Assembly: GCA_023388075.1 (NCBI GenBank)
Contig: JAEWGX010000055.1
Span: 1 to 20,701, forward strand
DNA: 20,701 bases
Source: Pseudomonadota bacterium
GTDB lineage: Bacteria > Pseudomonadota > Gammaproteobacteria > Burkholderiales > Burkholderiaceae_E
Direction: 5' to 3'
The notes beneath the pieces were generated by a model that saw only the letters and a program-made list of their open reading frames with translations, was not told the DNA's origin and ran no database searches. Made by a program: the position numbers and the translations under genes. Positions within the stretch are counted from its first letter, which is position 1. Every line of letters begins with the position of its first letter. Below are positions 15,321-20,701 of this stretch, piece by piece.

Positions 15321-16265
15321 CTAGGACTTGCTCGATCCGATCTCGCGCCCGGCGAGCTTCTCGCTCATCCGTGCCATGGCGGTGTGGTCAGCCTCGGGGC
15401 CCAGCACTGCGCCAGCGCCGGCCCACAGGTCACGGCAGAGGCCCGAGAACGGCGCGTTCACGTCATGGTCGTGGGCGATGCCGAGCGCGATCGAGAGATC
15501 CTTCACCATCAGGCCGAGGCTGAAGCCGGAATCGAACTTGCGGGAGAGCACGAACTGCTTGAATTTCTTCTGCGTGCTGTTGTTCATGCCGGTCGAGACG
15601 TTCAGGATGTCCACCATCGTCTCCGGATCGATGCCGAAGCGCGAGCCAATCAGCAAGGCCTCGATGCCGATGAGGAAGCCGCCGGAGGACACCAGGTTGT
15701 TCAGCGCCTTCATCGCATGACCGGTGCCGATCGCGCCGGTGCGGGTCACCTTGCCCATCGCCTCGAGGATCGGCAGGGCGCGGTCGATGTGCGCCGCTTC
15801 GCCGCCCGCCATGATGGAAAGCTGTCCGGTGATGGCGCGGGGGACGCCGCCCGAGACCGGCGCGTCGAAGAGCGCGACATCCTGCCGGGCGAGCCGTTCC
15901 GCCAGCGCGACTGTGACCGCGGGGACGCCGGACGTCATGTCGATCACCAGGCTCCCGGGGCGCAGCGCGGCCGCGAGACCCGGTTCTCCGAAGAGGACCT
16001 CCGACACGATCGCGCTGGTCGGCAGGATCGTGATGACCACGTCTGCCGCCGCGCCGAGCTCGGCAAGCGATGTCGCGGCGACGGCGCCCTGCGCGACGTG
16101 GCCGGCGACGAACGCGTCCACCGGCTGCCGGCGGCTGTCGTGGACCACCAGGCGGTATCCGGCCCTGGCCAGGCAGGCCGCCATCGGCGCCCCCATCGCG
16201 CCGATCCCGATGAAGCCGATCCGTGTGCCCGCGCCCCCTTCGGGCGCCCTTGCTGTGCCTGCCAT
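15321..16265 (-). CDS. Beta-hydroxyacid dehydrogenase (HIBADH family, copy 2)
   Basis: A 314-residue NAD(P)-dependent beta-hydroxyacid dehydrogenase. GFIGIGAMGAPMA (17-29) is the dinucleotide motif, DAPVSGG (134-140) the substrate loop and K186 (KALNN) the catalytic lysine. The frame is open much further upstream, but that part shadows the NIPSNAP and cupin genes. The ATG at 16265 lies 5 bases after the NIPSNAP stop, and a GTG at 16274 overlapping that stop is the alternative. It is clearly divergent from the copy at 4914-5816, with a longer N-terminus, so a separate substrate or stereochemistry is plausible. It belongs to the minus-strand operon with MmgE/PrpD copy 2, repeating the enzyme pairing of the plus-strand operon. 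Confidence 0.9.
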   Translation of the reverse strand: MAGTARAPEGGAGTRIGFIGIGAMGAPMAACLARAGYRLVVHDSRRQPVDAFVAGHVAQGAVAATSLAELGAAADVVITILPTSAIVSEVLFGEPGLAAALRPGSLVIDMTSGVPAVTVALAERLARQDVALFDAPVSGGVPRAITGQLSIMAGGEAAHIDRALPILEAMGKVTRTGAIGTGHAMKALNNLVSSGGFLIGIEALLIGSRFGIDPETMVDILNVSTGMNNSTQKKFKQFVLSRKFDSGFSLGLMVKDLSIALGIAHDHDVNAPFSGLCRDLWAGAGAVLGPEADHTAMARMSEKLAGREIGSSKS

Positions 16266-16270
16266 ACCCG

Positions 16271-16597
16271 TCACCGCAGCGGTGAGTAGGCGGTCGGGAC
16301 CAGGAACTGGCTCTCGATCCGCTCGACGATCGGCTGCTTCGCCTCGCTCTCCACCCGCGCGGCGATCCAGTCCGGGTCCGCCTGGAAGGCGTTCCACTTC
16401 TGCTCCCGCTCGGCGAGGCTCTGCCACTCGAGCAGGTAGGTGAGCGCATGGTTGGTCGGCCCGACCAGCGTCGTCCAGAACCCGATCGGCCGGATGCCGT
16501 GCTTGCCGAAGGAGCTCAGGGTGTGGCGCGTGAAGCGCTCGTTCAACGCCGGCAGCCGGCCCGGCAGGCAGTGATAGACCCGCATCTCCACGATCAT
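16271..16597 (-). CDS. NIPSNAP-family protein
   Basis: A 108-residue single-domain NIPSNAP protein, a dimeric alpha/beta-barrel (ferredoxin-like) fold. The opening MIVEMRVYHCLPGRLPALNERF and the middle GFWTTLVGPTNHALTYLLEWQSLAEREQKWNAF are characteristic. Stand-alone bacterial NIPSNAP proteins often occur in catabolic operons, but their biochemical role is mostly unknown. The start at 16597 overlaps the cupin stop as ATGA, and the stop is 5 bases before the dehydrogenase start, so the three genes are tightly coupled. I do not assign a reaction. Confidence 0.9.
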   Translation of the reverse strand: MIVEMRVYHCLPGRLPALNERFTRHTLSSFGKHGIRPIGFWTTLVGPTNHALTYLLEWQSLAEREQKWNAFQADPDWIAARVESEAKQPIVERIESQFLVPTAYSPLR

Positions 16598-17022
16598 CGC
16601 GCGGCTCCCGGGTTGGCGCCAACCGCCGGGCGGCCGCTTCGGGCGCGCGCATAGTCGGCCTCGGATACTTCCTCCTGCCACTCGGCCTTGCCGATCGAGA
16701 TGGCGAGATGAATCAGGTAGGAGCTCGCGTCCGCGCCGTGCCAGTGCCGCTCGCCGGGACCGATCCACACCACGTCGCCCTGTCGGATCGGCTGCGGCTC
16801 GCTGCCGTCCACGCAGATCCAGCCGCTGCCGCCGGTAACCTGCAGCACCTGCCCGGCGTCGTGCTTGTGCCAGAAGGTGCGGGCCCCCGGAGAAAAGAAC
16901 ACCGTGTTGATGGTGACACCGTCGGTGGTGGGCATCACCGGATCGGCCCAGACCACCCCGGTGAACGTGGGGCCGCGCTGTTCCGAGGGTGTGCCGTCCC
17001 TCCTGCCGTGAAAAACCTTCAT
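16594..17022 (-). CDS. Cupin-domain protein (similar to Mn-dependent cupin hydroxynitrile lyase type)
   Basis: A 142-residue single-domain cupin. The metal ligands are visible as H52, H54 and Q58 (WHKHDAGQ) and H93 in the second motif (GERHWHGA). The pattern FTGVVWADP...PGARTFWHKH..GQ.L.VTGG.GW...GDVVWI.PGE+HWHG is, from memory, close to the small cupins that include the Granulicella hydroxynitrile lyase and are often linked to carboxymuconolactone-decarboxylase-like genes. A cyanohydrin role is not implied here; it may act as a lyase or isomerase on a pathway intermediate. The start at 17022 has AGGAG about 7 bases upstream and overlaps the stop of the 32-codon remnant as ATGA. Its stop overlaps the NIPSNAP start. 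Confidence 0.88.
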   Translation of the reverse strand: MKVFHGRRDGTPSEQRGPTFTGVVWADPVMPTTDGVTINTVFFSPGARTFWHKHDAGQVLQVTGGSGWICVDGSEPQPIRQGDVVWIGPGERHWHGADASSYLIHLAISIGKAEWQEEVSEADYARARSGRPAVGANPGAAR

Positions 17023-17117
17023 GCCTTGCTCCTGTCCTTCGATTTCCCGTCGCTCAGGCGGCGCGCCATGCGCCCGCCCATGTTGCCGAAGCCCACGAGG
17101 CCCACCCGCTGCTTCAT
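17019..17117 (-). pseudogene. Vestigial beta-hydroxyacid dehydrogenase (N-terminal stub, 32 codons)
   Basis: A 32-codon ORF begins MKQRVGLVGFGNMGGRMARR. VGLVGFGNMGGRMA (residues 5-18) is the N-terminal Rossmann GxGxMG motif of 6-phosphogluconate/3-hydroxyisobutyrate-type dehydrogenases, yet the frame stops after SDGKSKDRSKA. A functional enzyme needs about 290 residues, so this is a remnant. The last ten or so residues could be the original C-terminal tail, which would mean an in-frame internal deletion near 17051. The stop overlaps the cupin start as ATGA, and its ATG lies 1 base after the preceding stop, so coupling through the operon is preserved. It is distinct in sequence from the two intact dehydrogenases of this window. 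Sequence identity to any specific donor cannot be judged here. Confidence 0.7.
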
Positions 17118-17118
17118 C

Positions 17119-17520
17119 CTACTGCTTGCCCGGCCAGATCGGCTTGGCGATCGCCAGCTCTTCCGGAAAGACGGTGACCGGCACGCCGTTCTGCCACTGG
17201 ATGATGGTGAGGCCCGCGCCGACGCGACGCCCGTTCTCGTCGAACTTCAGCTCGCCGCCCGGGAAGTAGGGCGGCGCGCCTTCGCTGAGGCTGCGCATCG
17301 CGTGGCCGACCGCCTCGCGGTCGGCCTTGCCGGCCTTCTCCAGCCGTATGGGCAGCGGCAACGCCTCGAAGGCACAGGATAGGTAGTCCAGCAGGCAGAG
17401 CCGCGCCTTCGCAGTCACCGCTGCGGTGAAGTCGCCGGCGGACGCCTGCATCGCGTCCAGAATCAGTGCGCCGGCGACGCCGGGTCGCGAGCCAGGGGAT
17501 CCCTCGAGGTTCCGCGTCAT
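17119..17520 (-). pseudogene. Chimeric remnant: MmgE/PrpD N-terminus joined to LivK-type receptor C-terminus
   Basis: A 133-codon ORF made of two unrelated pieces. Residues about 30-56 (VTAKARLCLLDYLSCAFEAL) look like the N-terminal helix of MmgE/PrpD proteins; compare RKEARRALLNYVGCALGG in copy 2. Residues about 57-133 (EKAGKADREAV, YFPGGELKFDENGRR, TIIQWQNGVPVTVFPEELA) match the C-terminal lobe of LivK-type branched-chain amino acid ABC receptors. The junction is near 17352. There is no signal peptide, and neither piece can fold as its parent. The simplest reading is an in-frame deletion that removed the rest of a PrpD gene, the 5' part of a receptor gene and anything between. The ATG at 17520 has AAGGA about 8 bases upstream and is 36 bases after the SDR stop, so it may be translated, but I expect no parental function. 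Confidence 0.68.
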
Positions 17521-17556
17521 CGGCGGTCCTTGGCTGGCCGAACGTCCATCGAGCCC

Positions 17557-18300
17557 CTAGTAGCCGACCGAGGTCAGCGCGGCGTCCACCTTCAGCGTCA
17601 CGCCGGAGATGCTCGCGCCTTCGTCGGAGGCGAGGAACACGGCCGCCGAGCCGATGTCGGCGCCGGTCGCGAGGCGCCCGAGCGGCGTGCGCCGTCGACG
17701 AGCCTCCCAGCCCTGCGTATCGATCACGGAGCTGGCGCCGGGCGTCACGACGGGCCCCGGCGCGAGCGCGTTGACCCGAATGCCGTGTGCACCGAGCTCC
17801 ACGGCCTGCTGTCGCGTCAGCGTATCCAATGCGCCCTTGATCGCGCTGTATACGCCGGCATTGCGGATCGCGACGGACACCGCCACCGAGGAGAGGTTGA
17901 TCACCGAGCCGCTGCCGCGGGCGACGAGATGCGGCGTCGCTGCCTGCAGCGCCCAGAACGCACCCTTGAGGCCGACATCGATCATCCGCGCCACGACGTC
18001 TTCCGGCATCTGCGTGAGCGGCGCGTAATGAAAGTAGGCGGCGTTGTTGACCAGGATGTCCAGACCCTTCGCCTCGGCCACGAAGCCATCGATCGCCTGG
18101 CGCACCGCGACCCGGTCCGATACGTCGCAGACCAGCGCGCGCGATCCGGGCAGGGCAGCGGCGGCTTCGGTGACCTTCGACGCGTTGATGTCGAGCAGAC
18201 CGACGCGCGCGCCCTCGCGCGTGAAGGCTTCGGCAATCGCGCGGCCGATGCCGTCCGCCGCGCCGGTGACAACGGCGATCCTCGTGTCGAGCCTGCCCAT
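17557..18300 (-). CDS. SDR-family oxidoreductase (second SDR)
   Basis: A 247-residue classical short-chain dehydrogenase. TGAADGIG (12-19) is the cofactor loop, D37 at the end of beta-2 (LLDIN) suggests NAD rather than NADP, NNAA (85-88) is the structural motif, and S138, Y151, K155 form the catalytic triad. The asparagine usually found in the alpha-4 motif (vNlkG) is replaced: the sequence reads DVGLKGAF, with G110 at that place. The ATG at 18300 has AAAGGAGACGAC upstream; the open frame further upstream is rejected. It is the first gene of the minus-strand operon, 143 bases downstream of the shared operator. The likely job is oxidation or reduction of a hydroxyl/keto group in the same pathway as the SDR at 2347-3132, which it resembles only at family level. 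Confidence 0.9.
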   Translation of the reverse strand: MGRLDTRIAVVTGAADGIGRAIAEAFTREGARVGLLDINASKVTEAAAALPGSRALVCDVSDRVAVRQAIDGFVAEAKGLDILVNNAAYFHYAPLTQMPEDVVARMIDVGLKGAFWALQAATPHLVARGSGSVINLSSVAVSVAIRNAGVYSAIKGALDTLTRQQAVELGAHGIRVNALAPGPVVTPGASSVIDTQGWEARRRRTPLGRLATGADIGSAAVFLASDEGASISGVTLKVDAALTSVGY

Positions 18301-18442
18301 GTCGTCTCCTTTCCTGCTGCCTCTGTCCGGCCGCAGCACGCCGGCGCGTCGTCATGCTCGCGACGGCGCCGTTCGCCAGGGCTGCTGCTACCCGACCGGC
18401 TGTCTCCTCGTCGGTGGCGCCCCGCGAACGCGAGGCGATGTG

Positions 18443-18456
18443 TGTTACCGGTATCA
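18443..18456. promoter_or_regulatory. LacI-type operator of the minus-strand operon
   Basis: TGTTACCGGTATCA is identical in all 14 bases to the site at 2292-2305, including the same single broken pair of the palindrome. It covers the predicted transcription start (about 18454) of the minus-strand promoter with TTGACA at 18485-18490, so a bound repressor would block initiation. It also lies 265 bases upstream of the MFS gene in the other direction. Confidence 0.75.
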
Positions 18457-18460
18457 AACC

Positions 18461-18490
18461 AGTGTAGGCGCCTGTATGGTGTCGTGTCAA
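18461..18490 (-). promoter_or_regulatory. Promoter of the minus-strand catabolic operon
   Basis: On the minus strand a perfect -35 TTGACA (18490-18485) is followed after 18 bases by TACACT (18466-18461), predicting a start near 18454 inside the operator. The -35 box is embedded in a small inverted repeat, CGTGT-CA-ACACG (18483-18494), which might be a second protein site. The leader to the SDR start is about 150 bases. Confidence 0.65.
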
Positions 18491-18720
18491 CACGGGTGCC
18501 GTGGGCGAAGTCAGGGGCGAGAAAGCGTTCCTGCTTCGGGGATGCCGGTGTGCTGGGGTGGTACAGCCATCAGCGGGCCGCGGACGACGCGTCGTGCGGC
18601 ACGCGGTATTGGCAGGGCGTCTGCGGCGCGGGCTTGCCAGATGCGGGAGCCATCGTCCGCGCTGCGCGCGATCGCCGGGCTTGCGGCAGACTATCCGGCT
18701 TCGTCGCCTTGGAGACACCG

Positions 18721-20055
18721 TTGACGTCGGATGACCCCAACCGCCGTTCGCCGCCTGGCGCGGCGCTCGACCCGGCGCCGCCCGCGTCGCCCTCCCGCCG
18801 TGCCTGGGTGGTCGCCCTGGCCGGCATGGTCTCGCTCGCGGTCGCGATGGGCATCGGCCGGTTCGCCTTCACACCGCTGCTGCCGATGATGCTGGGCGAC
18901 CAGGTGATCGACCTGCAGGGCGCGAGCTGGCTGGCCAGCGCCAACTACCTGGCCTATGTGCTTGGCGCGCTGCTGTGCACGCTGCAGCCCTGGCTCTGGT
19001 CACGCATCGGCGAGCTCCCGTCGCTGCGCTACTCGACGCTCGTCCGAGCCGGCCTGGTGGCGACTGCCTTGGTGACGGCCGGCATGGCGATCCCGCTGCC
19101 GGCGACATGGCCGAGCCTGCGGGCTGCCGCCGGCGTGGCGAGCGCCGTCATGATCGTGTTCACGTCGAGCTGGTGCCTTGCACGGCTGGCGAAGCTCGGG
19201 GCGCCCTCGCTCGGCGGCGTGATCTTCGCCGGCCCCGGGGTCGGCATCGTCCTGAGCGGGCTGCTGGGTATGGCCATGGTCGCCCGCGGCTGGCCATCCG
19301 GCTCGGCCTGGCTGGTGTTCGGCGTGCTCGCGGCCGTGCTGGGCGCATCTGTATGGGGAGTCTTTCGGGGCGGGGAGGAGCGACTGTCGGGCTGGCGCGC
19401 CGAGTCCCCGGACCACGGCCATGGCCGCCCAGGGGGAGCGCCGGACGACGGGAGGGCGGAACGGTGCCTCCTCGCCCTTGCGTACGGGCTGGCCGGCTTC
19501 GGCTGTATCGTCACCGCGACCTTCCTGCCGGTGATCGCGCGGGAAGCCTTGCCCGGCGCTGCCGTGGTGGACCTGTTCTGGCCGATCTTCGGCGTCGGCG
19601 TCGTTATCGGTGCGTTGCTTTCCATGCGCATTCCGGTCGGTATCGATCGCCGTCACGTCCTTGGCGCCGCCTACGGGATCCAGGCGCTCGGCATCGTCGC
19701 CAGCCTGCTGCGTCCGACCGTTGCCGGCTTCGCGATCGGCAGCCTGCTGGTCGGCACGCCGTTCACCGTGATCACGCTGTTCGCCCTGCAGGAGGCGCGC
19801 CGGCTGAGGCCGTCGGCGGTCGCGAGCTACATGGGCCTGCTCACCACGGTCTACGGCATCGGCCAGGTGATCGGCCCGCCGATGGTTGCCTTCGTCATCG
19901 CGCGCAGCGGCTCCCCAGGGGAGGGATTCACCCACTCGCTCGCCATCGCCGCCGCGGCGCTCGCGGGCGGAGCGGCGATGCACCTGTGGATGATCCGGCG
20001 CTACCCGGTCGCGAGAATGCGCACTGTCGAGGGCGGCACCGGCCGCGCTGCCTGA
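18721..20055 (+). CDS. MFS transporter, YbfB/YjiJ family
   Basis: A 444-residue major-facilitator protein of the YbfB/YjiJ (MFS_4-like) group. The diagnostic first helix AVAMGIGRFAFTPLLPMML and the following GASWLASANYLAYVLGALLC are present. About 12 hydrophobic segments are visible, with a polar histidine/glycine-rich central loop (PDHGHGRPGGAPDDGRAER) between the two halves. The frame is open far upstream, but that part lies antisense to the SDR gene and across its promoter. The TTG at 18721, with GGAG 7 bases upstream, gives about 30 polar residues before the first helix. Its substrate is unknown; many relatives are orphan efflux or uptake proteins. The operator at 18443-18456 lies between it and the minus operon, so it may belong to the same regulon. 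Confidence 0.85.
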   Translation: MTSDDPNRRSPPGAALDPAPPASPSRRAWVVALAGMVSLAVAMGIGRFAFTPLLPMMLGDQVIDLQGASWLASANYLAYVLGALLCTLQPWLWSRIGELPSLRYSTLVRAGLVATALVTAGMAIPLPATWPSLRAAAGVASAVMIVFTSSWCLARLAKLGAPSLGGVIFAGPGVGIVLSGLLGMAMVARGWPSGSAWLVFGVLAAVLGASVWGVFRGGEERLSGWRAESPDHGHGRPGGAPDDGRAERCLLALAYGLAGFGCIVTATFLPVIAREALPGAAVVDLFWPIFGVGVVIGALLSMRIPVGIDRRHVLGAAYGIQALGIVASLLRPTVAGFAIGSLLVGTPFTVITLFALQEARRLRPSAVASYMGLLTTVYGIGQVIGPPMVAFVIARSGSPGEGFTHSLAIAAAALAGGAAMHLWMIRRYPVARMRTVEGGTGRAA

Positions 20056-20079
20056 GCGTTCCCGGGGAGAGGGGCGCGC

Positions 20080-20111
20080 CGGGGCCGTTCACTGCCCGTC
20101 AGCCGGCCCCG
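20080..20111. terminator. 8-bp hairpin between convergent MFS and small-protein genes
   Basis: CGGGGCCG (20080-20087) pairs perfectly with CGGCCCCG (20104-20111) around a 16-base loop. It lies 25 bases after the MFS stop and overlaps the last codons of the opposing gene. There is no T-tract, but the position suits a bidirectional terminator. Confidence 0.4.
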
Positions 20112-20430
20112 AAACTTCGCGCGCGTCGGGATCCAAGCCAGCCTGCCAGCCGAGCAACTCGCTCAGCCGCCCCTCGATCCATCGCGCTTCCACCGGCGAG
20201 ACCTGCGAAGGCGCCGCGAGAAGCCCGCGGCGGCAGCGGGCGAGGACCTCGTCCTCCGAGACGCCCTGCTCGTAGTGCACGGACTTGGCGAAGTCGACCA
20301 GGTGATTGGCCAGGTCCTCGCAGAGATCGAACCGCTCCAACAGCGTCCCGCGCGTGACAGTCAGGCGCTGCCGCTCGGTGTAGAGGGCGGCGAAGGAAGG
20401 CGGTACCTGGAGTTGTGAATCGTCTTGCAT
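20089..20430 (-). CDS. Small conserved-looking protein of unknown function
   Basis: A 113-residue soluble protein with no signal peptide or membrane segment and a helical, charged middle (LLERFDLCEDLANHLVDFAKSVHYEQGVSEDEVLARCRRGLL) ending in ARWIEGRLSELLGW. From memory, similar small proteins in Burkholderiales carry the label 'ATPase with chaperone activity', but no Walker or other ATPase motif is visible, so I would not use that name. The ATG at 20428-20430 lacks a clear ribosome binding site. It is convergent with the MFS gene and divergent from the aldolase-like gene. Codon-position GC bias fits a real gene. It is probably not part of the catabolic operons. Confidence 0.6.
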   Translation of the reverse strand: MQDDSQLQVPPSFAALYTERQRLTVTRGTLLERFDLCEDLANHLVDFAKSVHYEQGVSEDEVLARCRRGLLAAPSQVSPVEARWIEGRLSELLGWQAGLDPDAREVSGPADGQ

Positions 20431-20461
20431 GGCATCGGTCGCGGGTAGGGCCGTGATGATG

Positions 20462-20488
20462 TCACGGTTCGCCGCGGATCACGGTTCG
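20462..20488. repeat. Direct repeat upstream of the aldolase-like gene
   Basis: TCACGGTTCG occurs at 20462-20471 and again at 20479-20488, a 17-base period, in the divergent gap between the small protein and the aldolase-like gene. The second copy lies about where the -35 element would be for the -10 box at 20509-20514. It may be a tandem regulator-binding site. Confidence 0.35.
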
Positions 20489-20508
20489 TTCAAGGGGGGC
20501 CGCGTCGC

Positions 20509-20514
20509 TATACT
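20509..20514 (+). promoter_or_regulatory. -10 box upstream of the aldolase-like gene
   Basis: TATACT, 5 of 6 to consensus, lies 69 bases upstream of the start at 20583. TTCGTT at 20485-20490 is a poor -35 at 18 bases. The leader would begin near 20521. Confidence 0.45.
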
Positions 20515-20582
20515 GCCTCGCGGCGTCTACGCGCCGCTCACCCCTCCAAGTATCCTTTACCCGCATTCCCCGAGGCCTGCCA

Positions 20583-20701
20583 ATGTCCGCATCCTCCTCC
20601 GCCGCGCCCGGCGCGGCTGCCGCCGAGGCCCGAATCCATCTTGCCGCGGCCCATCGACTCGCCGTCTTCCACGAGCTCGACGAGGGCATCGACAACCATT
20701 T
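20583..20701 (+). CDS. Class II aldolase/adducin-family protein, N-terminal part (partial)
   Basis: An open frame begins with ATG at 20583 and runs off the right edge. After an alanine/serine-rich start, the readable residues RIHLAAAHRLAVFHELDEGIDNHF match the N-terminus of class II aldolase/adducin-family proteins (..LA.a.RlA...g..EGi.NHf). These zinc-dependent enzymes cleave or decarboxylate small hydroxy-carbonyl compounds. The zinc ligands lie beyond the window. Only 39 residues are visible and no strong ribosome binding site precedes the ATG, so the call is tentative. Its chemistry would suit the hydroxy-acid theme of the neighbourhood, though the shared operator was not found in front of it. 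Confidence 0.6.
   Translation, partial: MSASSSAAPGAAAAEARIHLAAAHRLAVFHELDEGIDNH

Larger units (their letters stand above)
18301..18720. other. 420-base divergent intergenic region
   Basis: The region lies between the SDR start (minus) and the MFS start (plus). It holds the operator and minus-strand promoter described separately, plus a roughly 150-base leader for the minus operon containing a small CCTCGC/GCGGGG hairpin (18421-18436). In the part nearer the MFS gene (18495-18720) I see no convincing plus-strand promoter; TATGGT at 18475-18480 lacks a -35 partner at a normal distance. Open frames crossing the region have no ribosome binding site or recognisable domain. Confidence 0.5.

Noticed and set aside
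17114..18718. 534-codon minus-strand open frame across the second SDR and the chimera
   Set aside because: It is out of frame with both, crosses the promoter, and translates to arginine-rich sequence without motifs.
17530..20055. 841-codon plus-strand open frame
   Set aside because: Only the part from 18721 encodes a protein family (MFS). The upstream part is antisense to the second SDR gene and its promoter, is arginine/alanine/histidine-rich and shows no domain.
1..20701. Mobile element, CRISPR, tRNA or phage signatures
   Set aside because: No transposase, integrase, terminal inverted repeats, repeat-spacer array or tRNA-like cloverleaf was found on either strand by reading.

Overview
The window is GC-rich, almost fully coding DNA that looks like a betaproteobacterium of the Burkholderiales (Bordetella/Achromobacter-like). 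The reasons are the orphan Bug-type periplasmic binding proteins, the abundance of organic-acid transporters, and the mix of MmgE/PrpD, NIPSNAP and cupin genes. The taxonomic call is inference; no rRNA or marker gene is present. No tRNA, rRNA, insertion sequence, CRISPR array or phage gene was seen.

Layout. (1) Positions 1-205 hold the 3' end of a housekeeping gene, plsY. (2) A divergent pair follows: a metallo-beta-lactamase-fold hydrolase (231-1031, minus) and a LacI-family repressor (1188-2222, plus). (3) A plus-strand operon runs from about 2300 to 9071: SDR dehydrogenase, MmgE/PrpD, carboxymuconolactone-decarboxylase-like protein, beta-hydroxyacid dehydrogenase, TRAP solute receptor and fused TRAP permease. 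(4) A convergent minus-strand operon runs from about 18454 down to 9094: SDR, two in-frame gene remnants, cupin, NIPSNAP, a second beta-hydroxyacid dehydrogenase, a second MmgE/PrpD, a NitT/TauT-type ABC importer (receptor, ATPase, permease) and two Bug receptors. (5) A YbfB-type MFS transporter (18721-20055, plus), a small conserved-looking protein (20089-20430, minus) and the 5' end of a class II aldolase-like gene (from 20583, plus) close the window.

How it fits together. The same 14-base imperfect palindrome, TGTTACCGGTATCA, sits at the predicted transcription start of both convergent operons (2292-2305 and 18443-18456). A 12/14 match (1064-1077) lies between the hydrolase and repressor genes. 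It looks like an operator of the GntR-like branch of the LacI family, so the local repressor probably controls both operons and perhaps the hydrolase. Both arms carry the same enzyme triad (SDR, MmgE/PrpD, beta-hydroxyacid dehydrogenase) plus uptake systems. This suggests one regulon for uptake and catabolism of an unidentified hydroxy-acid or lactone-type carboxylate. I do not recognise the cluster as a described pathway and the substrate cannot be read from sequence.

The oddest stretch is 17019-17520. A 133-codon ORF there joins the N-terminus of a third MmgE/PrpD protein to the C-terminus of a LivK-type receptor. It is followed by a 32-codon stub that starts like a beta-hydroxyacid dehydrogenase. 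Both keep an open frame and tight spacing to their neighbours, as if in-frame deletions had trimmed a longer ancestral operon.
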